Of a stretch of 64,000 bases of DNA, positions 1 to 10,223 are shown one piece after another. Origin of the DNA: Curtobacterium sp. VKM Ac-2922 (GTDB lineage Bacteria; Actinomycetota; Actinomycetes; Actinomycetales; Microbacteriaceae). The first letter of the stretch is position 1, and each line of letters begins with the position of its first letter. The notes beneath the pieces were generated by a model that was given only the letters and a program-made list of their open reading frames with translations, did not search any database and was not told where the DNA came from. The DNA lies in NCBI RefSeq assembly GCF_022815645.1, contig NZ_JALGRO010000003.1, positions 224,712 through 288,711 on the forward strand. The letters are read 5' to 3'. The translations under genes were made by a program, and so were the position numbers.

Positions 1-110
1 AGGTCCGTGCTCTGCACCGGGGTCGGCGCCGCGGTGGTCGTGCCCGTGCAGCCGCTCACCGCGATGGCGGCAGCGAGCATCAGTCCGGCGGAGACCAGGG
101 TGCGGCGCAC
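1..110 (-). CDS. Lipoprotein, N-terminal fragment (runs off the window)
   Basis: Only the first 36 codons are inside the window. A GTG start at 110 follows an AGGAGG-type ribosome binding site at about 114-120. The product begins with two arginines, a hydrophobic stretch and a lipobox ending AVSGC, then a Thr/Ala/Pro-rich linker. This is a typical type II signal peptide of a secreted, lipid-anchored protein. It lies 28 bases downstream of the MFS gene on the same strand, so the two may be cotranscribed. The mature domain is not visible, so no function can be given. Confidence 0.8.
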   Translation of the reverse strand, partial: MRRTLVSAGLMLAAAIAVSGCTGTTTAAPTPVQSTD

Positions 111-138
111 GGTTCCTCCTCGTCGTGGGTCTGCCACG

Positions 139-1626
139 CTACCCGGTTTGCGTCGCCTGGTCGCTCGCAGGCGCTGCCCGGTCGCTCGCAGGCGCTGCCG
201 GATCGCTCGCAGGCGCTGCCTGGTCGCCCGCAGGCGCTGCCGGATCGCTCGTGGGCGGTGGGACGTGGCCCAGGCGGACCACGGCGAGCAGCCCGACGAG
301 CGCGATGACGATCATCGCGGCGAACACGGCGGCGAAGGCCATCGGGTCGCTCCGCCCGCCCAGCCCGGTGAACAGCAGCCCCGCGACGGCCAGCCCGACC
401 ACGCTGCCGGCGGCGTCCGCGATCGTCAACGCCGAGCTGGCGAACCCGTCGTCGCCCTCGGTCGAGAACCGCAGCGTGAGCATCGACGTGCGCGGGTAGG
501 CGATGCCCATGCCCGCACCGCCGACGAACCACCCGGCGACGAGCACCCACACGGGCAGGTCCGCGAGCGCCACGGCCAGCGCGGCCACCAGGCTCACGAG
601 CACCAGCCCGAGGCCGACGGCGAACGCCCGGGCAGCGGTGAGCCGCCGCTCCCCCATCCGGCCGTGCACCCAGCTCGCACCCGCCCAGCTCAGCGCGGCG
701 ACGGTCAGTGCCAACCCGGCGGCCGACGGCGACAGCCCGTGCTGGGCCTGCAGCAGGAACGGCACGTAGGCCTCGCTGCCGAAGAAGCCCGCCGCCAGCA
801 CGCCGCGCAGCAGGACGACCGACGGCAGCCCCGGAGCCGCCGTGAGCGTCCGCCTCGGCAGCAGCGGGCGGAGCGCGAACCACGCGCCACCGAGCCCGAC
901 CACCACGGCGGCGATCCGGAGCGCGACAGGCAGGTCCGGCGCCACGTTGAGCAGCAGCACCGCGACCGCTGCGCCCGCCGACCAGGCGATCCGCCCGCGC
1001 TGCCACGGCGGACGGAGCGCCACGGCCGGTGCCTGCAGACGGCCGAGCGTCGGCACGAGCAGGGCGAACGCGGCGACGGCGATCACGAGCGCACCCGCGA
1101 ACACCCAGTGCCAGCTGAACAGGTCGGTGACGATGCCGGCGAGCGCGGGACCGACGAGCGCGGGCACGACCCACGCGGCCGCGAACCCGGCGAACACGAG
1201 GCCGTGCAGGTCCTCGGGGAAGATCCGGGCGACCAGCACGTACAGCACGACGTCGATCGCACCCGCACCGAACCCCTCGACCAGGCGGCCGGCCAGGAAC
1301 ACCGGCATCGTCGGCGCGAGCATCACGATGGCGGTCCCGATCGCGAACAGGGACGCGGACACCCACGCGACGACCCGGCCGCCGGCTCGGTCGGTCCAGT
1401 TGCCCGCGAGCACCATGCCCGGCACACCGGCGGCCAGCGGGGCGGCGAAGCTCAGCGAGTACAGGGTCTCGCCGTGCAGGTCGCGGCTGATCTCCGGCAT
1501 GATCGTCGTCATCGCCAGGTTCTGGAATGCCGCGACGGCCACGATCGCCACCATGCCGATGGTCGGGAGCGCGAGGCCCCGACTGAACAGGGTGGTCCGC
1601 GTCGCCGTCGTCGTCACGCGGTTCAT
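139..1626 (-). CDS. MFS transporter (drug-exporter type)
   Basis: A 495-residue multi-pass membrane protein of the major facilitator superfamily. After TM1 it has MPEISRDL, then the loop signature GNWTDRAGGR between TM2 and TM3, and RLVEGFGAG in TM4, the pattern of proton-coupled efflux proteins. The substrate cannot be read from sequence. I chose the ATG at 1626 because the residues upstream in frame are Pro/Arg-rich and unlike the family. The C-terminal 35 residues are soluble and consist of a seven-residue repeat (S-D-x-A-A-P-A) coded by 21-base DNA repeats. The stop lies 28 bases before the lipoprotein start. Confidence 0.85.
   Translation of the reverse strand: MNRVTTTATRTTLFSRGLALPTIGMVAIVAVAAFQNLAMTTIMPEISRDLHGETLYSLSFAAPLAAGVPGMVLAGNWTDRAGGRVVAWVSASLFAIGTAIVMLAPTMPVFLAGRLVEGFGAGAIDVVLYVLVARIFPEDLHGLVFAGFAAAWVVPALVGPALAGIVTDLFSWHWVFAGALVIAVAAFALLVPTLGRLQAPAVALRPPWQRGRIAWSAGAAVAVLLLNVAPDLPVALRIAAVVVGLGGAWFALRPLLPRRTLTAAPGLPSVVLLRGVLAAGFFGSEAYVPFLLQAQHGLSPSAAGLALTVAALSWAGASWVHGRMGERRLTAARAFAVGLGLVLVSLVAALAVALADLPVWVLVAGWFVGGAGMGIAYPRTSMLTLRFSTEGDDGFASSALTIADAAGSVVGLAVAGLLFTGLGGRSDPMAFAAVFAAMIVIALVGLLAVVRLGHVPPPTSDPAAPAGDQAAPASDPAAPASDRAAPASDQATQTG
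161..265. repeat. 21-bp tandem repeat coding the MFS tail
   Basis: Five near-identical units begin at 161, 182, 203, 224 and 245. Each starts TCGCTCGCAGGCGCTGCC or a close variant. Read on the minus strand they encode heptads of the type SDxAAPA at the C terminus of the MFS protein. The period is a multiple of three, so the copy number can change without breaking the frame. Confidence 0.9.
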
Positions 1627-1699
1627 CGTAGGGCCGGCCGGTGACGGCGGGTCGACGGGCGGGGGGTGCCGCCGGTGCACGGCCGCGCGTCCGGTGGGG

Positions 1700-2845
1700 T
1701 CAGCGGCGGAGTGCCTGCTGCACGTCGGCCACCAGGTCGCCGGCGTCCTCGATGCCGACGGACAGCCGCACGACGTTCTCGGGCACGGCGAGCTCGGTGC
1801 CCTTGACCGAGGCATGGGTCATCTCGCTCGGGTACCCGATCAGGGACTCCACCCCGCCGAGCGACTCGGCGAGCGCGAACACCTCGGTCGACTCCGCGAA
1901 CCGCTTGGCCGCGTCGGCACCCCCGGCCAGCGCGACCGAGAGCATGCCGCCGAACCCACGCATCTGTCGGCTCGCGACGTCGTGCCCGGGGTGGTCGGGC
2001 AGTCCGGGGTAGTAGACACGCTCGACCGCGGGGTCGCCGACCAGGGCCTCGGCGACGGCCTGCGCGTTCCGCGAGTGCCGTTCCATGCGCACGGACAGGG
2101 TCTTGATGCCGCGGATCGTCAGCCAGGCGTCGAACGGCGACGAGATCGCTCCGGCACCGAACTGCACGAAGCCGACCCGTTCGGCCAGTTCCGGGTCCTT
2201 GAGCACGATCGCACCGCCGACGATGTCGGAGTGCCCGCCCAGGTACTTCGTCGTGGAGTAGGCCACCACGTCGGCGCCGAGCGACAGCGGCTGCTGCAGC
2301 GCCGGCGACGCGAAGGTGTTGTCCACGACGACGAGCGCGCCCGCGGCGTGCCCGACCTCGGCCAGCACGGCGACGTCGGCGATCTTCATGAGCGGGTTGG
2401 TCGGGGTCTCGACCCACAGCACGGTGGTGGCCGGTGCACCGTCGAGCGCAGCACGCACCAGGTCGACGTCGCTCATGTCGACCACCACGAGCTCCACACC
2501 CCACGGCACGTGCAGGCGGTTCACCAGGCGGTGGGTCCCGCCGTAGACGTCGTTGCCCATCACGACGCGGGCACCGGGGACCAGCACCGAGCGCAGCAGG
2601 GCGTCCTCGGCAGCCAGACCGGACGAGAACGAGTACGCGGCCGCGCCGCCGTCCAGGTCGGCGAGCAGCGTCTGCAGCGAGTCACGCGTCGGGTTGCCGG
2701 ACCGCGAGTACTCGTAGCCGTTCCGCATCCCGCCCACGCCGTCCTGCACGTACGTCGAGGTCAGGTGCAGCGGGGGGATGACGGCGCCGGTGGCAGCGTC
2801 CGGCTCTTGGCCGGCGTGGACGGCGCGGGTGTCGAACTCGGTCAT
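1700..2845 (-). CDS. metB: Cystathionine gamma-synthase/gamma-lyase (PLP enzyme)
   Basis: A 381-residue enzyme of the Cys/Met-metabolism PLP family (fold type I). The Schiff-base lysine is K200 in YSTTKYLGGHSD. SRSGNPTR (about 47-54), SSGLAA (74-79) and VVDNTFASP (173-181) are the cofactor and substrate regions. The ATG at 2845 follows GAAGGA. The gene is 79 bases downstream of cbs on the same strand. MetB and cystathionine gamma-lyase cannot be separated reliably by sequence. Pairing with cbs suggests it may work mainly as the lyase, converting cystathionine to cysteine, as proposed for other actinobacteria. Confidence 0.9.
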   Translation of the reverse strand: MTEFDTRAVHAGQEPDAATGAVIPPLHLTSTYVQDGVGGMRNGYEYSRSGNPTRDSLQTLLADLDGGAAAYSFSSGLAAEDALLRSVLVPGARVVMGNDVYGGTHRLVNRLHVPWGVELVVVDMSDVDLVRAALDGAPATTVLWVETPTNPLMKIADVAVLAEVGHAAGALVVVDNTFASPALQQPLSLGADVVAYSTTKYLGGHSDIVGGAIVLKDPELAERVGFVQFGAGAISSPFDAWLTIRGIKTLSVRMERHSRNAQAVAEALVGDPAVERVYYPGLPDHPGHDVASRQMRGFGGMLSVALAGGADAAKRFAESTEVFALAESLGGVESLIGYPSEMTHASVKGTELAVPENVVRLSVGIEDAGDLVADVQQALRR

Positions 2846-2924
2846 GTGGTGGTCCTTCAGATCGGGTCGGACGGGAGGCCCTGGTCGGCTGGGCGCGGAC
2901 AGCACGTCGCGCGCGTGGCCGGGA

Positions 2925-4289
<1,365 letters not shown>

Positions 4290-4295
4290 ACCGCG

Positions 4296-4301
4296 AGTCT
4301 A
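4296..4301 (-). promoter_or_regulatory. -10 box of leaderless cbs promoter
   Basis: On the minus strand this reads TAGACT and is followed by six bases and the GTG of cbs. There is no convincing -35. The spacing puts the transcription start at or next to the start codon. Confidence 0.6.
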
Positions 4302-4392
4302 GGCGCGGCCCCCGACGGCCTCACCGTTCGAGACGCCCGGTTGCGCGTTGCGACTCGACGTGCGCCGTCACCGCTGCCGACACCGTTCGCCG

Positions 4393-6258
4393 TCAGTGGC
4401 CGACGGCGTCGACCGGCGCTGCCTGCTGCTGGTGCAGGGTCGTGTAGATGCCGTCCAGCGCCAGGAGTTCGTCATGGGTGCCCTGCTCGACGATGCGTCC
4501 GTGGTCGAGCACGAAGATGACGTCCGCGTCGCGCACGGTCGACAGGCGGTGCGCGATCGAGATCGTCGTGCGCCCCCGGGCTGCGGCGTCGAGTGCGGTC
4601 TGGACGACCCGCTCGGAGATGGAGTCGAGCGCGCTGGTGGCCTCGTCGAGCACGAGCACCGGCGGGTCCTTGAGCATCACGCGGGCGATGGCGATCCGCT
4701 GCTTCTCGCCGCCGGAGAGCCGGTACCCACGCTCCCCCACCACGGTGTCGTACCCGTCGGGGAACGAGGCGATGGTCTCGTGGATGTTGGCTGCCCTGGC
4801 GGCGTGTTCGAGTTCGGCGTCGGTGGCGTCCGGCTTGGCGTACCGCAGGTTTTCGCCGATGGTGGCGTGGAACAGGTAGGTCTCCTGGCTCACGATCCCG
4901 ACGTGGCGCATGAGGTCCTCGTGCTCGAGGTCGCGCACGTCCGCCCCGGCGAACCGCACCGACCCCTCGGTGGCCTCGTACAGGCGTGGCACCAGGTACG
5001 ACACCGTCGTCTTGCCCGCTCCGGACGGCCCGACGAACGCGGCGAACTGCCCCGGTTGGAGTTCGAAGGAGACGCCGCGCAGGGTCGGCTTGTCGGCTTC
5101 GCCGTCCGGGTAGGTGAAGGTGACGTCCTCGAACGCCACGTGCCCGACCCGGCGCTCGTCGACCTTGGCGGCCGCGGGCGCGTCGGTGATCGCGGGCTCC
5201 AGGTCGAGGTACTCGAAGATCCGCGCGAACAGCGCCCCGGAGGTCTGCAGGTCGAGCACGACCCGCAGCAACCCCACCGTGGGGAACAGCAGCCGTGACT
5301 GCACGGTCGTGAACGCGACGATCGTGCCCGCGGTGATCGGGACACCGCCGAGGATCAGGGAGGCGGCCACCAGGTAGATGATCGCCGGGATGATCGACAG
5401 GAAGATCTGCACGATGGCGAAGAACCACTGCCCGGACATCTGCTGCCGGACCTGCAGCGAGATCTGGTTGCGGTTCTCGTCACCGTATCGGTGGGTCTCA
5501 CTGCGCTGCTGGTTGAAGCTCTTGGCGAGCAGGATGCCCGAGACGCTCAGTGCCTCTTGCGTGATGGCCGTCATGTCCGACAGCGACTCCTGCGTCTGCC
5601 CCGCGATCTTGGCGCGCACCTGCCCGACCCGGCGCTGCGCGATGACCAGCAGGGGCAACAGCACCACGGCCACGATCGTCATCTGCCAGCTGAGCAGCAG
5701 CATCGCGACCACGGCCGCGATGACGGTGACGGTGTTGCCGAGCACCGACGAGATCGTGTTGTTCAGGACGCTCGCCACACCACCGACGTCGTTCTGCAGT
5801 CGGGACTGGATGACGCCCGTCTTGGTACGGGTGAAGAACGCCAGTTCCATGCGCTGCAGGTGTGCGAAGAGCCGCATCCGGAGCGCGCCCATCACCTTGT
5901 TGCCCACGGTCGCGGTCAGGTACGTCTGCCACACCCCGACGCCCGCACTCGCGATCCAGAGCACGACCATCGCCGTGACCAACCAGACCAGCACGGGCAC
6001 GTCCGGGGTTCCCGACTTCGGGAACAGGCCCAGGTCGAACGCCTTCTGGGTCAGGAGCGGCGGGATCACCGACAGCGCGGCACCGATCAGCACCAGCACG
6101 ACCGTGAAGACGATCGAACGGCGGTGCGGGACGAACAACCCGGCGATCCGACGCAGCAGGTGGGGGACCTCGGGCGCCTGGGCGTTCGCGGCGCGCTGCG
6201 CGTCGAAGTCGCCGCTCGAGATGCGACCGCCGTGGCCGCCGCCGCGCATCATGCTCAT
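4393..6258 (-). CDS. ABC exporter, fused membrane and ATPase domains
   Basis: A 621-residue half-transporter of the type IV (MsbA/LmrA-like) exporter family. Six transmembrane helices fall within residues 45-330, followed by a nucleotide-binding domain with Walker A GPSGAGKT (410-417), Q-loop Q458, signature LSGGEKQ (514-520) and Walker B VLVLDEA (534-540). It would work as a homodimer, or as a heterodimer with a partner encoded elsewhere, since no second half is adjacent. The start at 6258 has GGAAGGGAA upstream. ATGs at codons 3 and 4 are alternatives. The substrate is unknown. Drug, lipid or peptide export are all possible. Confidence 0.9.
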   Translation of the reverse strand: MSMMRGGGHGGRISSGDFDAQRAANAQAPEVPHLLRRIAGLFVPHRRSIVFTVVLVLIGAALSVIPPLLTQKAFDLGLFPKSGTPDVPVLVWLVTAMVVLWIASAGVGVWQTYLTATVGNKVMGALRMRLFAHLQRMELAFFTRTKTGVIQSRLQNDVGGVASVLNNTISSVLGNTVTVIAAVVAMLLLSWQMTIVAVVLLPLLVIAQRRVGQVRAKIAGQTQESLSDMTAITQEALSVSGILLAKSFNQQRSETHRYGDENRNQISLQVRQQMSGQWFFAIVQIFLSIIPAIIYLVAASLILGGVPITAGTIVAFTTVQSRLLFPTVGLLRVVLDLQTSGALFARIFEYLDLEPAITDAPAAAKVDERRVGHVAFEDVTFTYPDGEADKPTLRGVSFELQPGQFAAFVGPSGAGKTTVSYLVPRLYEATEGSVRFAGADVRDLEHEDLMRHVGIVSQETYLFHATIGENLRYAKPDATDAELEHAARAANIHETIASFPDGYDTVVGERGYRLSGGEKQRIAIARVMLKDPPVLVLDEATSALDSISERVVQTALDAAARGRTTISIAHRLSTVRDADVIFVLDHGRIVEQGTHDELLALDGIYTTLHQQQAAPVDAVGH

Positions 6259-6437
6259 GCGAGTTCCCTTCCGCTCGGAGGGCCCGATCGGTCATCCGCG
6301 AGAGCAAATGTATCCCCGCGGTACGACAGCCGTGACGCGCGTCGGGACATCTGTGGAGAAGGCCGCTGACAGCGGAATTGACCCGTTCCAGAGGCCGTGC
6401 GAGCATGACCCGTCCCGTCCCCCGATCACGAGGTCCC

Positions 6438-7865
6438 ATGTCGTCCGCGCCGCCCCGTCCTGCTCCGCCCCTCCGCCACCAGCTCGCCCGGCGGAAGCCG
6501 ATCGACCAGCTGCAGGCCGACGCCGCAGCGGGTGTGGACGGCCAGCCGCTCCGCCGGACCCTGGGCGTCTGGCACCTGACGATGATCAGTGTCGGCGCGA
6601 CGCTCGGCACCGGGATCCTGGTCGTCCTCGGCACGGCGGTCCCGCTCGCCGGCCCCGCGGTCTGGATCTCCTTCGTCCTGGCGGGTGTCGCGGCGCTGCT
6701 GTCCGCGCTGTCCTACGCCGAGATGGCTGGTGCGGTGCCGACCTCGGGCTCCAGCTACTCGTACACGTACGCGACGATGGGCGAGGGCATCGCATGGGTC
6801 TGCGGCTGGTGCCTCGTGCTCGAGTACGCCGTCTCCGTCGCGGCGGTCGCCGTGGGCGCGAGCGAGTACGTGGACGAGACGCTGCGGGTGTTCGGCCTGC
6901 ACCTGCCGACGGCGCTCTCCGCTCCCCCGGGTGACGGCGGTCTGGTGAACCTGCCCGCGGCGGCGCTCGTGCTGATCGCCACAGCCGTGCTGCTGCCGGG
7001 TGCCCGTGAGAGCGCGTGGGTGAACACGCTCATGGTGCTCGTGAAGATCGCCTTGCTCGTCTTCTTCGTCGTCGTGGCGTTCACGGCGTTCCGGGCCGGC
7101 AACTTCGCGCCGCTCGCCCCGATGGGAGCCGCCGGCGTGACCGCGGCGGCGTCGCGGTTGTTCTTCTCGTACATCGGGTTCGATGCCGCGTCGACTGCCG
7201 GGGAAGAAGCGAAGGACCCGCGCCGCGACCTGCCCCGGGCGATCATCGGTTCGATCGTGATCATCACCGTGCTCTACATCCTGGTGGCGATCGCGGCGAT
7301 CGGCGCCCGCCCGTGGGAGTCGTTCTCGTCGACCGAGGCCTCGCTCGTGCGCATCGTCGTCGACGTCACCGGTCGGCCCTGGGTCGCGCTGGTGTTCTCG
7401 ATCGGCGCCGTCATCGCCATCGCCAGCGTCGTCCTGACGGTTCTGTACGGCCAGACCCGCGTGTTGCTGACCATGGCCCGCGACGGTCTGGTGCCGAAGG
7501 TCTTCGGTCGTGTCTCGCCGCGCACCGGCACCCCGGTCGCCAACACCGTCATCGTCGGGCTGGTCGTCACCGTCGTGGCCGCGCTCGTCCCGCTCGGCGA
7601 GCTCGCCGATGCGACGAGCATCGGCACGCTGGTGGCGTTCGCCCTGGTCAACGTGTCGGTGATCATCCTGCGCCGCTCGCAGCCACACCTGGAGCGCTCG
7701 TACCGCGTCCCACTGTTCCCGGTCGTCCCCGTCCTCGGCACCCTGTGCTGCGTGCTGCTCGCGGTCTTCCTCGGCGCCGGCACCTGGATCGCGTTCGGCG
7801 TGTGGATGCTCGCCGGTGCCGCGCTGTACCTGCTCTACGGCCGTCGTCACAGCACCCTGTCCTGA
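6438..7865 (+). CDS. APC-family amino-acid permease (cationic amino-acid transporter type)
   Basis: A 475-residue, roughly 12-helix transporter. The start of TM1, SVGATLGTGILVVLG, carries the G-[ST]-G-I substrate-backbone motif of the amino acid-polyamine-organocation superfamily. RRKPIDQ near the N terminus and SYAEMAGAVPTSGSSYSY fit the CAT/YfnA subgroup. I placed the start at 6438 because GAGGT lies six bases upstream. The ATG at 6405 is the alternative and would add eleven residues. The gene diverges from the ABC exporter. Specificity cannot be assigned. Confidence 0.88.
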   Translation: MSSAPPRPAPPLRHQLARRKPIDQLQADAAAGVDGQPLRRTLGVWHLTMISVGATLGTGILVVLGTAVPLAGPAVWISFVLAGVAALLSALSYAEMAGAVPTSGSSYSYTYATMGEGIAWVCGWCLVLEYAVSVAAVAVGASEYVDETLRVFGLHLPTALSAPPGDGGLVNLPAAALVLIATAVLLPGARESAWVNTLMVLVKIALLVFFVVVAFTAFRAGNFAPLAPMGAAGVTAAASRLFFSYIGFDAASTAGEEAKDPRRDLPRAIIGSIVIITVLYILVAIAAIGARPWESFSSTEASLVRIVVDVTGRPWVALVFSIGAVIAIASVVLTVLYGQTRVLLTMARDGLVPKVFGRVSPRTGTPVANTVIVGLVVTVVAALVPLGELADATSIGTLVAFALVNVSVIILRRSQPHLERSYRVPLFPVVPVLGTLCCVLLAVFLGAGTWIAFGVWMLAGAALYLLYGRRHSTLS

Positions 7866-7881
7866 GCCGCCCGCGCCGCTG

Positions 7882-7922
7882 CCCCCCCCCCCCCTGCCCC
7901 CTGCCCCCTGCCCCCTGCCCCC
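7882..7922. repeat. C13 homopolymer followed by CTGCCCC heptamers
   Basis: Thirteen C residues at 7882-7894 run into about four units of the heptamer CTGCCCC. The tract sits 17 bases after the permease stop, between two convergent genes. Such a tract is prone to slippage and to sequencing error. Confidence 0.85.
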
Positions 7923-7923
7923 G

Positions 7924-7951
7924 AACTGTCGACCTCGCAAAAGCGACAGTT
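7924..7951. repeat. AACTGTCG inverted repeat
   Basis: AACTGTCG at 7924-7931 is matched by CGACAGTT at 7944-7951, and another copy of the half-site follows at about 7972. The motif resembles the larger palindromes on the other side of the nuclease-like gene at 9109-9172. Confidence 0.7.
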
Positions 7952-8058
7952 CTCCGCGAACGTTCCGGCCCGAACTGTCGTTCTGACGGGAGGAACGGTG
8001 CGGGTCCGGCCCGATCTGTCCCTCTGGCGAGGTGGTCGCGGTGCCCAGCCCGCTGCGG

Positions 8059-8976
8059 TCAGTGACACGGCACACGGTGCTGACGGAGGTGTGCCCGGAG
8101 GAGTTCCGGGTCTGTCAGGTGGCGCCAGTGCACGCGGACGAACCCGTTCACCTCGTGCCGGGCACGGACGCGGTCTTCGCGCACCTTCTCCACCCACACT
8201 GCCTCGGCACCGCTGCGCCCGCCGAGCATCGCCGGGTCCTCGTACTTCTGCCGCCCGTCGAACTCGATGACGATGCCCTCGCGCGGCAGCCAGAAGTCCA
8301 CCCGGTCGACGGTGCCGTCGGCGTAGCGGAACTCGTGCTGGGGCTCCATCTCCGGGCATCCGAGCTCGGCGGCGCGAGCGGCGAAGAAGGACTCTCCCAC
8401 CGACTCGTGCCTGGGGTCGCAGACCACCAGCGCATGCTCGACACGGGTGCTCCCCCATGGTCCGGCGTCCAGCGCGAGCTGCGCGAGGTCGTCCAATGCG
8501 CCGCCGTGCCGGAGAGCGTGGTCGAGCACGACGACGGCCGTCGAGAACGATCCGCGTCGTGCGAGCTCGACGGTGGTCTGCGCGAGGTCCGTGTACTCGA
8601 CGCCGTGGAACCGACCGCCAGACGGACGCGGTCGGCCAGCGTGCAGCGTCAGCCCGACGCGTTGGAGGTCGTGCGCAATGCCCGGATCCACGACGTGGAC
8701 CCGATCAGGCCACTTTTCGAGCCGCGGGACGCCGAGGATCGCCGCCGCGGAGTCCAGAGCCCACACCGCGTCCGGCCGGAGCAACGGCAGCACCGCACGC
8801 ATCCGGACGAGGTGACGGCCGCGGCCGTCAAGCGCCTCCCACGCCGTTCGCTCGACGTACACCCCGTGCCGCACCCGCACGAGCTCGCCGGAACGGCGAC
8901 GGCGTTGCAGGTGCCGCGCCGCTGCGCGATCGATCGCGGTGGTCCGGAGCATGTCGATGGAGTTCGCTGGGTGCAT
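8059..8976 (-). CDS. AbiEi-like N terminus with DUF559/Vsr-type nuclease fold
   Basis: About 305 residues. The N-terminal third (ARHLQRRRRSGELVRVRHGVYV) looks like the winged-helix segment of AbiEi-type transcriptional antitoxin proteins. The C terminus has the PD-(D/E)xK-like order VDFWLP, VIEFDG and RQKY seen in DUF559 and very-short-patch-repair-like nucleases. No AbiEii-type toxin nucleotidyltransferase is adjacent, so this is probably not a complete toxin-antitoxin pair. The start is uncertain: ATG at 8976 or at 8952, neither with a good ribosome binding site. Single-gene proteins of this layout are common in actinobacteria. I know of no established function. Confidence 0.75.
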   Translation of the reverse strand: MHPANSIDMLRTTAIDRAAARHLQRRRRSGELVRVRHGVYVERTAWEALDGRGRHLVRMRAVLPLLRPDAVWALDSAAAILGVPRLEKWPDRVHVVDPGIAHDLQRVGLTLHAGRPRPSGGRFHGVEYTDLAQTTVELARRGSFSTAVVVLDHALRHGGALDDLAQLALDAGPWGSTRVEHALVVCDPRHESVGESFFAARAAELGCPEMEPQHEFRYADGTVDRVDFWLPREGIVIEFDGRQKYEDPAMLGGRSGAEAVWVEKVREDRVRARHEVNGFVRVHWRHLTDPELLRAHLRQHRVPCH

Positions 8977-9108
8977 GGCGGCACTCTGTCGCTGCGCGCT
9001 GCCGCGTGGACGGTCGTCAGCCGATCTGTGGAGAAGTGCCGAGCGTCCCGACAGCCCGTCGTGTGCGCAATCGCGACAGATCTCACCCCGCGCCATCCCT
9101 CACCCGCG

Positions 9109-9172
9109 CGAAAGCGACAGATCGCGCCGAACAGCTGCAACTGATCTGTCGCTTTCGCGAAAGCGACAGATC
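9109..9172. repeat. Palindrome and half-sites with core CTGTCGCTTTCG
   Basis: Positions 9143-9157 (GATCTGTCGCTTTCG) and 9158-9172 form a perfect 30-base palindrome. A third copy of the right arm lies in direct orientation at 9109-9123. They lie between rplL and the start of the nuclease-like gene. A cruciform, a REP-like element or a protein-binding site are all possible. Confidence 0.85.
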
Positions 9173-9226
9173 GAGACTCGGCGCCGGCACGACCCGCACG
9201 CCGCACGACCCACCCCGCACACGACG

Positions 9227-9256
9227 ACGGCCGCCGCCCCGAAGGGCGACGGCCGT
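9227..9256 (-). terminator. Hairpin downstream of rplL
   Basis: ACGGCCGCCGCC pairs with GGCGACGGCCGT (one imperfect pair) around a short CCCGAAGG-type loop. It starts 16 bases after the rplL stop on the minus strand. It has no long U tract but is a plausible terminator of the rplJ-rplL transcript. Confidence 0.65.
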
Positions 9257-9272
9257 CATGCTGTGGAACGAG

Positions 9273-9656
9273 TTACGCGACCTCGACCGTGGCGCCAGCA
9301 GCCTCGAGGGCAGCCTTCGCCTTGTCAGCGGCTTCCTTGTTCGCACCCTCGAGCACCTTGGCGTCGGGGGTCTCGACCAGGGCCTTGGCCTCGCCGAGGC
9401 CGAGCGACGTGAGGCCACGGACCTCCTTGATGACCTGGATCTTCTTGTCGCCAGCCGACTTGAGGATGACGTCGAACTCGGTCTTCTCCTCGACCTCTTC
9501 GGCCGGGGCAGCAGCACCGGGCGCCGCGGCAGCGGCGACGGGAGCGGCAGCGGTGACCTCGAAGACCTCTTCGAACTTCTTCACGAAGTCCGAGAGCTCG
9601 ATGAGCGTGAGCTCCTTGAAGGCCTCGATGAGCTCGTCCTGCGAAAGCTTCGCCAT
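9273..9656 (-). CDS. rplL: Large-subunit ribosomal protein bL12 (L7/L12)
   Basis: 127 residues, the normal length. The N-terminal dimerisation helix ([18 protein letters not shown]) leads to an Ala/Pro/Gly-rich hinge at about 50-65. The C-terminal factor-binding domain contains [20 protein letters not shown]. Four to six copies bind uL10 to form the ribosomal stalk that recruits translation GTPases. It is the second gene of the rplJ-rplL operon, 51 bases after rplJ. Confidence 0.98.
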   Translation of the reverse strand: MAKLSQDELIEAFKELTLIELSDFVKKFEEVFEVTAAAPVAAAAAPGAAAPAEEVEEKTEFDVILKSAGDKKIQVIKEVRGLTSLGLGEAKALVETPDAKVLEGANKEAADKAKAALEAAGATVEVA

Positions 9657-9707
9657 GATTTTCTCCTACTACTCAGTACGTGATGTGGTTGTGGAACGCG
9701 TGCCTGG

Positions 9708-10223
9708 TCAGGCCGCGGACTCCTGCTTCTCGCGGAGGGCGTCCACCGTGCGGACGGCCTGCGAGAGGGGTGCGTTGAACAGGTACGCAGCACCGAACAG
9801 CGAAGCCTTGAAGGCGCCGGCGAGCTTGCCGAGCAGCACTTCACGGGATTCGAGGTCGGCGAGCTTGTCCACCTCGGTCGCGGTGAGCGGGTTACCGTCG
9901 AAGTAACCGCCCTTGACCACGAGCTCGGGGTTCGCCTTGGCGAATGCACGCAGCGACTTCGCGACGGCGACGGTGTCACCGTGGACGAAGGCGAGAGCGG
10001 ACGGACCGGCGAGCTCGTCGTCGAACGACGAGATGCCGGCGTTGTTCGCCGCGATCTTGGTCAGCGTGTTCTTCACCACGGCGTACGTGGCGTGCTCACG
10101 GATCGAGTTGCGGAGCTCCTTGAGCTGCGCGACCGTGAGACCGCGGTACTCGGTGAGCAGAACGGCGTTCGAGCTACGGAAGGACTCCGTGAGCTCGGCG
10201 ACCGCAGCTTCCTTGTTCGCCAT
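9708..10223 (-). CDS. rplJ: Large-subunit ribosomal protein uL10
   Basis: 171 residues, starting [26 protein letters not shown], the conserved N terminus of the stalk base protein that binds 23S rRNA and the L7/L12 dimers. An AAGGAG ribosome binding site precedes the ATG at 10223. The transcript has a leader of about 200 bases with an attenuator hairpin, consistent with autogenous control by the L10-L12 complex. Confidence 0.98.
   Translation of the reverse strand: MANKEAAVAELTESFRSSNAVLLTEYRGLTVAQLKELRNSIREHATYAVVKNTLTKIAANNAGISSFDDELAGPSALAFVHGDTVAVAKSLRAFAKANPELVVKGGYFDGNPLTATEVDKLADLESREVLLGKLAGAFKASLFGAAYLFNAPLSQAVRTVDALREKQESAA

Noticed and set aside
7..1644. A long plus-strand frame opposite the MFS gene
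   Set aside because: It is dominated by Arg, Gln, His and Glu without any domain pattern, which is the usual antisense shadow of a GC-rich membrane-protein gene.
8059..8976. Complete type IV toxin-antitoxin system
   Set aside because: Only the AbiEi-like part is seen. No AbiEii-type nucleotidyltransferase gene lies on either side.
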